From Mariniblastus sp. (GTDB lineage Bacteria; Planctomycetota; Planctomycetia; Pirellulales; Pirellulaceae): a DNA stretch of 40,997 bases. Shown one piece after another: positions 16,924 to 27,132 of the stretch. The stretch lies in the NCBI GenBank assembly GCA_028823415.1, contig JAPKBL010000037.1:1-40997 (forward strand). Reading direction: 5' to 3'. Below the pieces are notes generated by a model. That model did not search any database, was not told the origin of the DNA, and saw only the letters and a list, made by a program, of their open reading frames with translations. Positions within the stretch are counted from its first letter, which is position 1, and each line of letters starts with the position of its first letter. The position numbers were made by a program, and so were the translations under genes.

Positions 16924-17667
16924 TTATCGATTTGATTTTGATCCGCCCGTTATCATCACTTTACCTTCCTCTATTTCTACGGCCTTAACCGTCAAGACCG
17001 TTTTTCCTAGCCGAAACGATTCCGCTGGGAAAAGTACTAATGCAACCGGATCGCCGTCCATTTCAGCCCACTCAACGTCCGCCCCGTAGGCGAGCATTCC
17101 CATGGTGAATTGATCGGCAATTGCGTTGACCGACAGAGGAATCCACCCCGACCGGACATTAAAGATTCGAAACGCGATCTGCCTAGGGACTTCTGTACAA
17201 AAAACGTCCAACTCGCCCTGGAAAATCGCGTTCACGCCCATCACCTCGCACCGGAAAACGACGGACATTCGAGCATCAGACAAAGAAATTCTCGGCTGAC
17301 TAACGCCGCTGGGAAGCGTCTTGGAAAACTCGCGATTGGCTGCGAGCCAACCATTTATTTCAGACTGTGTGATCGTCGTTTTCCATTGCTCTTTTTCTCG
17401 AACGACGGTCCCCAGATCAATTAACTTCTCCTCGAACTCAAACCGGTAGTCCTCCGCATCTGCATGGGACATCGCTAACGCGGCACGATAAGCATCAGGC
17501 TCGATAAGGGAGGCACGGAAAACGAGTCCGCCCAAAACTAAAATTACGCCAATCCCTACGAGCAAGCGTGTAACTACTTTTTGTATGCGGCGTTTTCCTA
17601 TCTCAACAACAATGGCGTCTTTGCCATCGGCAGCGTTGCGATCGCCATCAGGTTCGATTCCGGGCAT
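16924..17667 (-). CDS. Hypothetical protein with one N-terminal membrane helix
   Basis: From the ATG at 17667 this is 247 residues. A GTG at 17718 would extend it by 17 residues, and neither start has a strong ribosome binding site. A charged cytoplasmic stretch of about 37 residues precedes one transmembrane helix (VVTRLLVGIGVILVLGGLVF). The rest is a soluble, probably periplasmic domain rich in beta segments (ISLSDARMSVVFRCEVMGV). The segment ITQSEINGWLAANREFSKTLP is typical of envelope proteins of unknown role. It is followed by no close partner; the zinc-ribbon gene ends upstream on the same strand. Function unknown. Confidence 0.6.
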   Translation of the reverse strand: MPGIEPDGDRNAADGKDAIVVEIGKRRIQKVVTRLLVGIGVILVLGGLVFRASLIEPDAYRAALAMSHADAEDYRFEFEEKLIDLGTVVREKEQWKTTITQSEINGWLAANREFSKTLPSGVSQPRISLSDARMSVVFRCEVMGVNAIFQGELDVFCTEVPRQIAFRIFNVRSGWIPLSVNAIADQFTMGMLAYGADVEWAEMDGDPVALVLFPAESFRLGKTVLTVKAVEIEEGKVMITGGSKSNR

Positions 17668-17823
17668 ATCTTCGCCGTTACGACCAAAGGAAAATACGAA
17701 AACCCATGCTCCGAGCACCGACGCCGTCCACCGATTGAAAGAACAGACGTCGTGAGTGTTACGCGTTCATTGTGTTTTGGATCGGCGGAAAATTGAATAC
17801 TCAAAAAAAACTGCGTGCTGGCT

Positions 17824-18540
17824 TTATGCAGCCGGGTGATTCTCTGCAATATACAACCAGCATCCACATCCCTTGCAAAAAACAGGGTGTTTCATCATTA
17901 AATCATTTATCGTTTGCGGAGTAAGGGTCTGGTTGCAATTGCCACACGTCTCAGTGTTGGTAACACCAAGTGCATCTTCCCCCTTGCCGGTGACCAGTCG
18001 ACGGTACTGGATGGCCAAATCTCCCGGAATTTCTTTTTCCTTGGCTGCCAACTCCGTCGTTATTCTCTCTTTTTCTGCATCGAGAGCCTTCAAATCAAGG
18101 GCTACTTCATCACTGACTCGTTTCGAATCCGCTTGCGATTTTGCGTGGTTCTTTTTTGCGCCATCAACGCTATCTGTCAGCACATCGAGCTTCTCTAATT
18201 GCTCGAGAATTTCGTCCTGCAATACACTATTAGCCTGGAGATCCGCGGCAATTCTATCCTTGAGCAACTGAAATTCTTTATTCGAACCACAGATATTTAG
18301 CTTTGTATTCATGTCCTCAATTTTTGCTTCGCGTTCAGCTAGTTGGAGTTGCTTCGCATTCGAGGCCTTCCGCATCTCAAGCAAAGCAGCTTTAGCTTCA
18401 TCGAGTGCATTTGAGAAGTTAGTCTCGTTTGCGGCCACGATTCGAACCTTTCGAGGTCCCTTATCCATACGCTCACCAATGTCGGTCAGTTGACGCAACA
18501 TTCGATGCAAAGTTCGAAGTAACCCGTAGTCAAGACTCAC
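17824..18540 (-). CDS. Coiled-coil protein with C4 zinc ribbon (COG1579/CT398 type)
   Basis: A 238-residue protein. Residues about 10-185 are a long coiled coil (AKAALLEMRKASNAKQLQLA and many similar heptads). The C terminus is a C4 zinc ribbon with CGNC and CKGC pairs about 24 residues apart. This is the layout of the COG1579 family (DUF164/zf-RING_7), whose Chlamydia member CT398 binds sigma-54. The GTG start is well supported by GGAGGTGA about 6 nt upstream. The gene follows rpoD on the same strand, but a strong terminator lies between them, so it is probably transcribed separately. Confidence 0.85.
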   Translation of the reverse strand: MSLDYGLLRTLHRMLRQLTDIGERMDKGPRKVRIVAANETNFSNALDEAKAALLEMRKASNAKQLQLAEREAKIEDMNTKLNICGSNKEFQLLKDRIAADLQANSVLQDEILEQLEKLDVLTDSVDGAKKNHAKSQADSKRVSDEVALDLKALDAEKERITTELAAKEKEIPGDLAIQYRRLVTGKGEDALGVTNTETCGNCNQTLTPQTINDLMMKHPVFCKGCGCWLYIAENHPAA

Positions 18541-18630
18541 TAGCTTTCACCTCCACTTTTTTAAAGAACAACTAGATTCCGCGACTAATACTTGCGGCAG
18601 AAATCCATAAGCAGAAAGTATGGTACCAAT

Positions 18631-18665
18631 AAAAAAAACCGCTGACTATCACAGGTCAGCGGTTC
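18631..18665 (-). terminator. Rho-independent terminator after rpoD
   Basis: Read on the minus strand, ACCGCTGAC and GTCAGCGGT form a perfect 9-bp stem with an 8-nt loop, followed directly by eight T residues. It lies 45 nt after the rpoD stop and before the zinc-ribbon gene, so it closes the dnaG-rpoD unit. Confidence 0.9.
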
Positions 18666-18709
18666 CTTGATCTCCAAGCTGATTTTGCAGTAATTCAACC
18701 AGACATTTA

Positions 18710-20536
18710 TTAATACTGATTATTCTGCACGACCCCTAATTCGAATAAATCAGGGGAGTTGGCTGAGTCGGTCGCCGAACCGCTCGCCTCGTCCAATTCG
18801 CTCGAACCATCCAGCGGAGTTTTTTCCGATACCGATCCTAGGTTGAGATTCCCCAATGCCGGAACAAACCCTTCGAGTTGCTGGCTTCGAACTGGGTTTT
18901 GAAGTTTTCGAACCGCCTTAGCTTCGATCTGACGAACGCGTTCTCGGGTCACTTTGAAAATGCGACCAACTTCCTCGAGAGTGTACGTATAACCGTCTCC
19001 CAATCCATAACGCAATCGGATGATTTCCCGTTCTCGGTAAGTCAGGGTCTTCAAAAGAGCGTCAATTTTATCACGGAGAATGCAGTTGGTTGCCGCCCGA
19101 ACGGGATTGTCTGTCTGTGTGTCTTCGATGAACTCTCCAAAACTACAGTCATCTCCTTCGCCCACGGGGCGATCCAAACTCACCGGGTGACGGCCGATAT
19201 CAAGGACGCGTCGAACTTCTTCCACATCCATTTGAGCACGAACAGCAACCTCTTCCATCGTTGGAGGGCGCCGTGTCTCTTGATGCAAAGCCTTCTGAAT
19301 ATTTCGCAATCGCGATAACACATCGATCATATGCACTGGAATTCGAATCGTCCTTGCTTGATCTGCAATGGCTCGAGTGATCGCCTGACGGATCCACCAA
19401 GTGGCATACGTAGAGAACTTAAATCCCCGTCGGTACTCGTACTTATCGACCGCACGCATCAGCCCAGTATTGCCCTCCTGAATCAAATCCAGAAAACTCA
19501 TACCACGATTTCGATATTTCTTCGCAATCGAAACGACCAATCGAAGATTACAACTCGAAAGCTGCCGTTTCGCATTTTCGAATTCCGAGAAAAACTTTTC
19601 ACAGTCGTTCACTCTCTTTTCGAGTCCCTCTGGACTCTCCTGACAAAGTGTGACCAACCGAGCCAGTTCGGATTTCAGATGCTTCCTCTCCACTTCGGTA
19701 GGAGCATCTGAACTCTGGTCTCTCAACTGACTTCGAATCAAATTCATGCGATCCGAAAAATTCCTTAACTGCTTGATCATAGGACTGATTCGTCTTGATC
19801 GCAGGCTCAATTCCTCTACCAAAGCAACTAGCTTAGCTCGGCGACCGAGAAATCTCTTCCTTGCAGATTTCTTCTCGACATTTGCAGCACGCTTGCTAAT
19901 TAAAAGCCTGAAATCCTTTGCGTTTTCTTTTATCAAGTGCTCCATCGTCTTAAAGTTATGGGGCATTCTCGCCTGAATTTGTTCTTTCGTGAGGTTCTCA
20001 GTCAAGGATACTTTGATCGTTCGATCGAAGGGCAATTCGCCTGCGAAAACCCTCTTTAGCGTCTCAAACGTAGCCATCAAAGCGTAATTACTCGTGAGGA
20101 CCCCTCGCCGGTAACGCTTTCTCGCAATCTCAATCCGCTTGGCCAGCGAGATCTCTTCATCCCGACTGAGAAGTGGTATCACCGCCATCTGACTTAGGTA
20201 CATTCGAATCGGATCATCGCTCGGGCGGGGCAATTTACCAAGCGTTTGCGGGGCAATGCTTTCGCTATCGGAGTCCGATTTAGAAATTTCTTCGGCAGAC
20301 GCATCGCCGGGAAGGGACGCAGCGTCGCACAATTCGATCCCCGACTTTTCGATCGCCGCAATTAAACTGTTAAGTTTCTCAGCGCCGACAACTTCATCTG
20401 GGAGATAACCCGTAACATCTTCGTAGGTCAAAAACCCTTGGGCTTTGCCCTTCTTGATGATTTTCGCAAGCTCATTTTCATCAATTTCAAAATTCTGCTG
20501 TTTTGCGGCATTGCTACCGTTCGCTGTCAATTCCAC
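18710..20536 (-). CDS. rpoD: Primary sigma factor RpoD (sigma-70)
   Basis: From the GTG at 20536 this is 608 residues; GGAG lies 6 nt upstream, favouring it over a GTG at 20602. Region 1.1 begins [20 protein letters not shown], region 1.2 contains [11 protein letters not shown], and region 2 contains [19 protein letters not shown] with [17 protein letters not shown]. Region 3 follows, and region 4 has [15 protein letters not shown] then [20 protein letters not shown]. All core and -10/-35 recognition elements are present, as expected for the housekeeping sigma factor. A lysine/arginine-rich spacer separates regions 1 and 2. The last about 40 residues form a Ser/Glu-rich tail after region 4. 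dnaG lies upstream on the same strand. Confidence 0.96.
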   Translation of the reverse strand: MELTANGSNAAKQQNFEIDENELAKIIKKGKAQGFLTYEDVTGYLPDEVVGAEKLNSLIAAIEKSGIELCDAASLPGDASAEEISKSDSDSESIAPQTLGKLPRPSDDPIRMYLSQMAVIPLLSRDEEISLAKRIEIARKRYRRGVLTSNYALMATFETLKRVFAGELPFDRTIKVSLTENLTKEQIQARMPHNFKTMEHLIKENAKDFRLLISKRAANVEKKSARKRFLGRRAKLVALVEELSLRSRRISPMIKQLRNFSDRMNLIRSQLRDQSSDAPTEVERKHLKSELARLVTLCQESPEGLEKRVNDCEKFFSEFENAKRQLSSCNLRLVVSIAKKYRNRGMSFLDLIQEGNTGLMRAVDKYEYRRGFKFSTYATWWIRQAITRAIADQARTIRIPVHMIDVLSRLRNIQKALHQETRRPPTMEEVAVRAQMDVEEVRRVLDIGRHPVSLDRPVGEGDDCSFGEFIEDTQTDNPVRAATNCILRDKIDALLKTLTYREREIIRLRYGLGDGYTYTLEEVGRIFKVTRERVRQIEAKAVRKLQNPVRSQQLEGFVPALGNLNLGSVSEKTPLDGSSELDEASGSATDSANSPDLFELGVVQNNQY

Positions 20537-20889
20537 GTCGTACTCCTGCGAAATCCATTTCGCGTTGGACGCCAATCGATCTATGTTGAACCAAAACCTC
20601 ACAAAGGTCCGAGTAGAGTGATTCCAAAATTAATTGCCCTACGAATGTCCCTCTCACGCGGAACCAGACTAGACACAATGACTCAGGATTCGCGGATGGC
20701 TCGGCCACACCGCACACTCATCTCACATTCAACTGTCGATCAACACTTAAGTTGCCTCCCATCCATGGGTCTGCAAAACACTCAAGTGCTTCTAATTATC
20801 TCATCTTGCGGGAAAACTGACATTTCCTCGGCTTCACCTGCGCACAAACCGCAAATACTCTGCCTTGGACAATCAATTTTCCCAAAATC
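20537..20889. other. 353-nt spacer between dnaG and rpoD
   Basis: No coding frame of quality is present between the dnaG stop and the rpoD start. The length suggests that rpoD has its own promoter, but I could not find a convincing -35/-10 pair. A short palindrome CCCAT-CC-ATGGG lies at 20758-20769 and nothing else of note was seen. Confidence 0.4.
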
Positions 20890-22773
20890 TCATACTGAAT
20901 TGTTAGGTTTCTGAAGCTGCTGTCTAAATAATTCTTCCAACGCTCTTTTCTCTTCGTCTTCGTCCAGCCCACCGGAATGTAGTTTTGATATCTTGGCCTG
21001 GGTGCCAGATTCAACTTCTCGCTCATTGAATCGCAATATAATTGACTCCAACTGTGACTCAAAATCCATCGCGTAGTCCGAAGCCTGCCCCCCATAGATT
21101 TGCTTCTTTGCTATCGCTTCGTCATAAAGAAAATCCACTAATTTTCTCAACCGTGGTTCCTCAACTTCGACCGCCAATTGCTGGTAGCCGACGCCTCTCC
21201 CTTCATGAAAAAACTCCCCCATCATCTCATACAAGTCACGAAGCACCCCGATACGGAATTGCTCCGGGGAGACATTCTCCACCGCTCGATCGAGCAGTGA
21301 CGGATCCTGAATCAGTAACTGAACCAGTTCTGATTCCTTTTTGTCAAATTTTGTGTAATCATCGAAATCCTGATGGCTCGAGGTCTCCCGATCATCAGTT
21401 CGGACACGAGTCTTGCTCCGGAGATCCGTCAGACGCCGTCGTACCATTTCCGGCGTTAGTTGGAATTGCCGTCCCAACCGCATTAACATTTGATCTTCGC
21501 GAATACTTTTGGCAGTCGAACCCTCGATAACCGTCTTCGGAATGCTGGCCAAAGTTCTCAAAATATTTTCAAGGGCCTGATTAGAGCGATGGGAATCATT
21601 GACCAAATCCACGCCACGCGTTTCGACCAATATTTTATGGGCAATCGCATCGGGTGCTTTATCGACCAACGCTTGAAAAGCCTCGCCCCCCTCCGCCATT
21701 AAAAAGTCGAACGGATCCAAGCCATCCGGAAGACTGAGAATTCTCAGGTCGATATCATGAGCGACAAATAGGTCCAGCACGGTGTTCATGGTCCGCTGGC
21801 CAGCTTCGTCACCGTCAAGAACCAACGTAATCCCATCGGCAAATCTTTTAATCAGACGGATATGCTGCTCATTCAAGGCAACACCGAGAGCGGCAACAAC
21901 ATTAGTCAAACCAGCCTGCCATGCCGCAACGACGTCGGTGTAGCCTTCAACAATCACCAGACGCCTGTCCTTCACGTTGGTCTTTTGAACATGACCCCGA
22001 GCAAGGTTTAACGCGTACAAATTCTTACTTTTCGAGAACAAACGGGTTTCAGGCGAATTGACATACTTTGCCGGCGGAGCGTCTCCCTCGGTATAAAGGC
22101 TTGGGACGACACGCCCCCCCAGCGCGATGGTTCGCTCTTGGGTGTCACGAATCGGAAACAAGACCCGACCACGAAATCTCTCATACCACCCGCCCCGCTC
22201 ATTAGCAGAAACAAGGCCGCAGGCTTGTAAGATCTCTGGCGAGAAACTTGAACCACTTGACCGATCCACTAACCAGGACCAAGACAAAGGAGCAAATCCG
22301 ATCCGGAAACGCTCGATACTCTCCTGCGTAATCTCTCGCTCAGCAAGATAATCTCTAATCGGAATCGCAGCATCGGAATTCAGTAAACACTCATGATATT
22401 CCTGCTCAGCCCACGCCATCGCCCGATATAAGGTCGCCTTGTCATCGGCCGATCCCTGAACCACTTTTTTCTGATAAGACCGAACCTCAATCCCAGCTCT
22501 CTCAGCCAGAATTTCTAATGCTTCGCGAAAATCCACACCTTCGCGTTTCATGATAAAATCGAATACATCACCACGCACATCGCAGGGATAGCATACCCAA
22601 TTCTGCTTATTCGGATTGACTTGGAAACTGGGCTTTTGGTCATCGTGCCATGGGCAATGCCCAACATAAATAGATCCCTGACGACGCAGATTCATCTCGC
22701 TGCCAATCAAGTCAACCACATCGGTTGCTTGCTTGACTTGATCTTTCACGTCGAAATTTGGACCTTGAGACAC
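20890..22773 (-). CDS. dnaG: DNA primase DnaG
   Basis: A 627-residue primase that makes RNA primers at the replication fork. The N-terminal CHC2-type zinc finger has Cys40, His43, Cys61 and Cys64 (GHCPWHDDQKPSF ... CYPCDVRGD). The TOPRIM core follows with VIVEGYTDVVAAW (about 271) and LVLDGDEAGQRT (about 313). The C-terminal helicase-binding part is about 150 residues. The GTG start is backed by GGAG about 7 nt upstream. Its position before rpoD on the same strand repeats part of the classic rpsU-dnaG-rpoD cluster; rpsU is absent here. Confidence 0.96.
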   Translation of the reverse strand: MSQGPNFDVKDQVKQATDVVDLIGSEMNLRRQGSIYVGHCPWHDDQKPSFQVNPNKQNWVCYPCDVRGDVFDFIMKREGVDFREALEILAERAGIEVRSYQKKVVQGSADDKATLYRAMAWAEQEYHECLLNSDAAIPIRDYLAEREITQESIERFRIGFAPLSWSWLVDRSSGSSFSPEILQACGLVSANERGGWYERFRGRVLFPIRDTQERTIALGGRVVPSLYTEGDAPPAKYVNSPETRLFSKSKNLYALNLARGHVQKTNVKDRRLVIVEGYTDVVAAWQAGLTNVVAALGVALNEQHIRLIKRFADGITLVLDGDEAGQRTMNTVLDLFVAHDIDLRILSLPDGLDPFDFLMAEGGEAFQALVDKAPDAIAHKILVETRGVDLVNDSHRSNQALENILRTLASIPKTVIEGSTAKSIREDQMLMRLGRQFQLTPEMVRRRLTDLRSKTRVRTDDRETSSHQDFDDYTKFDKKESELVQLLIQDPSLLDRAVENVSPEQFRIGVLRDLYEMMGEFFHEGRGVGYQQLAVEVEEPRLRKLVDFLYDEAIAKKQIYGGQASDYAMDFESQLESIILRFNEREVESGTQAKISKLHSGGLDEDEEKRALEELFRQQLQKPNNSV

Positions 22774-23214
22774 CAGAGAACTCCATACTGTGACACAGTC
22801 ACGAACCCATGTTCGTTTGGAGGTCGCAAGCGAAATTCTCGCCAGCGATCAATAGAACTTACGGGGAAACAACGTTCGTCGCGCCGCTTCGTTTTCTATT
22901 GTGGTGATAGCCATTACCAAGCAACTATTTTAAAATCCACTTCCATGTGGTTTTTGGTTTTTTTTGCTGGCTTGCTGCTATGAAGTTAGTGCCCTCCATG
23001 ACACAGCACACTAACCTATGACATCGCTTAAAATTGAGTCAACACCAATCTCACAAACTAATCAAGAAACCTACACAATCATATCATTGAAGTGAAAGCA
23101 CGAGCAAGCACTGAAAAACCAAGGCAATTAGCTAAACCTCGGTAGGGAAACCTGTTCAAAATCTCAAATCTCCAATTCCAGCCTGAGATTCCAGGCTTGT
23201 CCACCGTCTCCACT
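22774..23214. other. 441-nt intergenic region upstream of dnaG
   Basis: No gene is supported. Just upstream of the dnaG start lies an inverted repeat GTGAC-ACA-GTCAC (22790-22802), which could be an operator or a chance palindrome. Towards the right edge AGCCTG-AGATTC-CAGGCT (23180-23197) forms a 6-bp stem 18 nt after the peptidase gene stop. It may be a weak terminator for that gene, but no good T run follows on the minus strand. Confidence 0.35.
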
Positions 23215-26200
23215 CTAGAGATTCTCATGGATAAATTTCGTCATCAGCTTGCGAAGATGGGCGGCCTGTTTTTCATCTCGAACGGAATGACGGTTACTCG
23301 GATAAAGCATCAAATCAAATTGCTTCCCCGCGTACTGCAACTCTTTTACGAACTGAACCGTATTGTTGAGGTGCACGTTGTCATCAATCGTCCCATGAAT
23401 CAACAAAAGATTACCGCTTAAATTTTCTGCCTTGCCGTTCAAAACCGAGGCCGCCGAATACCCATCTACATTCTCTTCGGGCAATCCCATGTAGCGTTCG
23501 GTGTAAATCGAATCATAATTTTTCCAATCGGTTACGGGAGCACCGGAGATCCCCATCTTGAATGTCTTCGAATGGGTCATGGCGTAGGCGGTCATATAGC
23601 CGCCATAACTCCATCCCCAAATTCCTATCCGATCGGAATCGACCCAAGAATGCTGCTTTAACCACTCAACACCTCGCTCGATGTCTTTTAATTCATTCAC
23701 CGCAAAATTCCGATGAATTGGCCACGCGTGTTTGACACTTCGATAACTTGCTGATTGGTTATCACAAATCCAGACGACATACCCCTGCTGGGCAAGCATC
23801 TGATGCCAGAGATACTGCGCCCCTCCAAATCGATTACGCACGCGAGGCGCTTGGGGACCCGCGTAAACGTGAACCAAGACTGGGTATTTTTTGGTTGGAT
23901 CAAAATTCGGAGGTTTAATTAACATCGCATCCATCGGCTGTTCATTCCCCGAAGGAACCTCTAAAAATTGAGGAGTGGTTCCACCAAGATATTTCAATCG
24001 ATCATCCGAAACACCGTTCAGCTCTCTCAACATAAGTCCATCACCATTGCGCAGCAAGAATCGCGATGGCGTCTCCACGTCGCTCCAACCGTCAATGAAG
24101 AATGACATGTCGTGACTAAATTTAACCGCATGAGAACCTTTCTCGGGGGTTAAATCGATCAACTCTCCAGTCTCGAGGTCCGTTCGGTAAGCGTGGATTT
24201 CCGTGGCCAGTCCCCGTGCTGCTGTGAAATAGCAATATCTTTTGTCTTGCGAAACACCCAACAGAGACCTCACTTCCCACTCCCCCTTAGTCACTGCGGA
24301 TTTCAATTGTCCGTCAGCGGCATATCGGTAAATGTGACTGTAACCACTGCGTGGACTCCGCCAAAGAAAGTCGCCGTTTGCTAATAAAACAGGATCGCCC
24401 GGCGACTCGATCCAAGCAGGTGTCTCGTCGCGAAACAGGCGTTGGGGCTCGCTCCCATCACTGTTTACCACAATTAGATCCAGCCAGGTTTGCTCACGAT
24501 TCTGAACCTGAATTAACAACTGCTTCCCATCACTCGACCACGAGACACCGGAAATCAAAATCTGATCTTCTCCGTAATTCGACAGATCAATCCAAGTGGG
24601 CACTCCAGAGTCGGCTGAAGCAACCACCCCCACTGTCACTATTGGATTTGGATCGCCCGCTTTAGGGTAATTCGTCATTTCCGACTTACCCCGAACAGGC
24701 ATGTGATCCATCACAGTAAACGGAAACAGCGGCGTTTCATCCAGTTTTAGAAATGCAACTTGGTCGCCGTTGGACTGCCACCAATATCCCTTGAAATTCC
24801 CTCTCCCATAAAGCTCTTCCTGATACACCCAATCCAGTTTTCCGATGAGCTGTTTTTCATCTTCGGACGCCACCGTTGTTATCTCACGCGAATCCAAATC
24901 TAAAAAATGAAGCCCCTTTTTTGTGCAGAATGCAACCCGGTTTTCCTGGTCGTTAAAGTGAAACAGGTCCGCCGACCCGTCTGGGTTGCCAATCAACATA
25001 GCCTTTGGCAATGCCGGATCCGCATCCTCAATAAAGTAAATTGCCGAGTAGCCCGCTTCGCTAAATACCGCCACTCGATTGTTGGTGGGTAAAACAGGAT
25101 CGCTTTGAGCAAGCGAACCTGCGGTGTCTTTATCGAGACCGATTTCTATCAACGCTTTCTTTACGCTCTCAGTTTGATAGGGGCGCCCCGGCTGACTCAC
25201 AATCGCAGCGGTCTGAGCATCGATCAATGCCGAGTCATTATACAGCCCCGTGGTCAACCAATTCGATTGCCCAAACCAGCGAGGGGACTGTGCCAAGCCG
25301 GACATCAACCCTTCGGGGCCATCAATAAGCTCCAAGGACAAGCGTCCGTCCGTTGGAACACTTTCAACCGCCTCCAAATCCATTTCCACTGGTTTCGGCA
25401 GACGCTGAACGGGAAACAACTCCCCCGGCTTAAGCACGCCATCGAAAAAATTCCAAAACGCGTAACCGTCATCGGAATTCGCCTCAAGCATGTAACTGAG
25501 CCAACGACCAAGCGGCTGGGCGGTCCGCACAATATAACTTCCCACAGGCACCACCATCCGCACTTCTTCCCGATCTGCATCCAGTCGTACCATTTTATGT
25601 TTCTGGAATGCCCGCTCAGCACGATCCATCGAGACCACTCGATCGACCTCCAGCTTCGTTTCAAAATCCTTCACCAACCGCTCAACTGAAACCCCATGCA
25701 TCAATAGCCGATCGACCACTCGCTCAAATCCCTGCGGAATAACGTAAGCAAACGCGAATTGGGTTGTTTTGGTCGGTTCATATTTCGAAATAAACTCACA
25801 CTCGTAATCGTGAGGCTCGCCGTCCTTAAACCCCTTTAAAATAAACTTCTCTTCGAATGGGCCATTTTTGGCGGACAGCGATAGACTCAAACGCGATGGT
25901 TCAACAGAAGCGGTCTCAACTAATTCACGATCAACCGATTCCAATAACTGATGAATCGCTTGCGAGTTTTCTGTCATATAATCGAGCAACCCCGAGACAA
26001 AATCTTTGGTTGCAAAAATCCTCCCTTTGTAATCAAGGTAGCTGTAGGCCTCCGAGAGGATCGCCAGCCTCCCACGAAGTCCCACGTACTCAGTGCTGTA
26101 ACGTGGTTCGTGGCCGTAGGTTGTCCACCGTGTATGCTCGCGATTAAAGTTTCCATAATAAAACGTTTTCTGTCCCTGATTCGCCAACCTCTCGGTCACG

Positions 26201-26934
26201 ACAGGCATCATTTTCTCACGCAGGAATTGCCGAATGGGTTCAGCAGTAGCTGGGTTATGGGGAATGTCATATGTAAGGCTGTATTGATGTTTTGAACCAT
26301 TAGTAGTGTGGCAATCGACAAAAAGATGTGGATTGCAAGTATCAATCAAACCAACTAATGCACGCGCTTCGGGAGATTCGATTTTTGAGAAGTCACGATT
26401 TAGATCTAATTGCTGAGCATTTTCTCGACGCCCCATTCCATTAACTGGACCGACCTGTCCGGGGCGATTGTCTTTGCCCATTCGGTCATTGCCATCAGCA
26501 TTGTAATTGGGCGCAAAAATGATCACGTTGTTTTTCAACCAGGGATGATCAGGGCGATAAGTTAATTCCCGCAGCATAATCAACAAAGCCTCTTTACCAG
26601 CACACTCACCGCTGTGGATATTACCAAGTAGTAGAACGACATTCCGCTCGTCCTGGTCTCCCAATTGGTAATCCCTGTTGGCAACGATGGCACCTACCAG
26701 ATCTTTCCCCTCGACTGTTTTTCCCCAATCAAACCGAGATACATGATTGGCCTTCTCTACACAGAAGTCGATAAAATCAACAACTTCGGATGACTTCGAG
26801 GTCGACTGATATTCGCTTGATTCAGCAACCGTTAATGGGGGACCGATGGAATCGTCGCTCGTTTGCGAGACGCCCGTGGTTGTAGAGAAATTCATAAGTG
26901 CTAGAACGCTAACTAGGTAAAAAAACAATCTCAT
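23215..26934 (-). CDS. Secreted M14 carboxypeptidase / S9B dipeptidyl peptidase fusion
   Basis: A 1239-residue protein with a signal peptide (LFFYLVSVLALMNFSTTTG, residues 3-21). Residues about 50-340 are an M14 zinc carboxypeptidase: HSGE at 107-110 and His209 (VDCHT) bind zinc, LNRDF (178-182) is the substrate arginine region, and Glu295 (ILSEAYS) is the catalytic glutamate. Residues about 560-980 match the DPP-IV-type beta-propeller (LDWVYQEELYGRG, WWQSNGDQVAFLKLDE). The C-terminal alpha/beta-hydrolase has the nucleophile in GWSYGG (Ser1109), Asp1184 in HGTIDDNVH and His1216 in YPSNRHS. Both active sites look complete. It is probably periplasmic or outer-surface and should digest peptides from both ends. 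Confidence 0.9.
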   Translation of the reverse strand: MRLFFYLVSVLALMNFSTTTGVSQTSDDSIGPPLTVAESSEYQSTSKSSEVVDFIDFCVEKANHVSRFDWGKTVEGKDLVGAIVANRDYQLGDQDERNVVLLLGNIHSGECAGKEALLIMLRELTYRPDHPWLKNNVIIFAPNYNADGNDRMGKDNRPGQVGPVNGMGRRENAQQLDLNRDFSKIESPEARALVGLIDTCNPHLFVDCHTTNGSKHQYSLTYDIPHNPATAEPIRQFLREKMMPVVTERLANQGQKTFYYGNFNREHTRWTTYGHEPRYSTEYVGLRGRLAILSEAYSYLDYKGRIFATKDFVSGLLDYMTENSQAIHQLLESVDRELVETASVEPSRLSLSLSAKNGPFEEKFILKGFKDGEPHDYECEFISKYEPTKTTQFAFAYVIPQGFERVVDRLLMHGVSVERLVKDFETKLEVDRVVSMDRAERAFQKHKMVRLDADREEVRMVVPVGSYIVRTAQPLGRWLSYMLEANSDDGYAFWNFFDGVLKPGELFPVQRLPKPVEMDLEAVESVPTDGRLSLELIDGPEGLMSGLAQSPRWFGQSNWLTTGLYNDSALIDAQTAAIVSQPGRPYQTESVKKALIEIGLDKDTAGSLAQSDPVLPTNNRVAVFSEAGYSAIYFIEDADPALPKAMLIGNPDGSADLFHFNDQENRVAFCTKKGLHFLDLDSREITTVASEDEKQLIGKLDWVYQEELYGRGNFKGYWWQSNGDQVAFLKLDETPLFPFTVMDHMPVRGKSEMTNYPKAGDPNPIVTVGVVASADSGVPTWIDLSNYGEDQILISGVSWSSDGKQLLIQVQNREQTWLDLIVVNSDGSEPQRLFRDETPAWIESPGDPVLLANGDFLWRSPRSGYSHIYRYAADGQLKSAVTKGEWEVRSLLGVSQDKRYCYFTAARGLATEIHAYRTDLETGELIDLTPEKGSHAVKFSHDMSFFIDGWSDVETPSRFLLRNGDGLMLRELNGVSDDRLKYLGGTTPQFLEVPSGNEQPMDAMLIKPPNFDPTKKYPVLVHVYAGPQAPRVRNRFGGAQYLWHQMLAQQGYVVWICDNQSASYRSVKHAWPIHRNFAVNELKDIERGVEWLKQHSWVDSDRIGIWGWSYGGYMTAYAMTHSKTFKMGISGAPVTDWKNYDSIYTERYMGLPEENVDGYSAASVLNGKAENLSGNLLLIHGTIDDNVHLNNTVQFVKELQYAGKQFDLMLYPSNRHSVRDEKQAAHLRKLMTKFIHENL

Positions 26935-27132
26935 GTTTACTTCAGCTCATATCAAATTAAAGAGAAAACGAACGCGACGTCGATTATCGAATAGCATTCG
27001 TTGCCGACATTGAATTTCTTTTTCCGGCTATAATATTTGAAAACACGCCAACAAGAACCGCAACCATTGACTGGGCAATTCGATTGTTTTCTTTAAACAT
27101 CCATTGCTGCCCCAACCCTTACGAGAAAACAT

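Noticed and set aside
17648..17665. A tRNA T-arm-like string (GGTTCGATTCCGGG) on the plus strand
   Set aside because: The T stem does not pair fully, no acceptor or anticodon arm fits around it, and it lies in the coding start of the membrane-anchored hypothetical gene.
22928..22970. A possible plus-strand terminator (CCAC-TTCCAT-GTGG followed by T runs)
   Set aside because: The stem is only 4 bp and there is no plus-strand gene upstream that needs a terminator.
25105..25689. A 194-codon plus-strand frame inside the M14/S9B gene
   Set aside because: It lies wholly within a minus-strand gene with clear domains, and its translation shows no family pattern.
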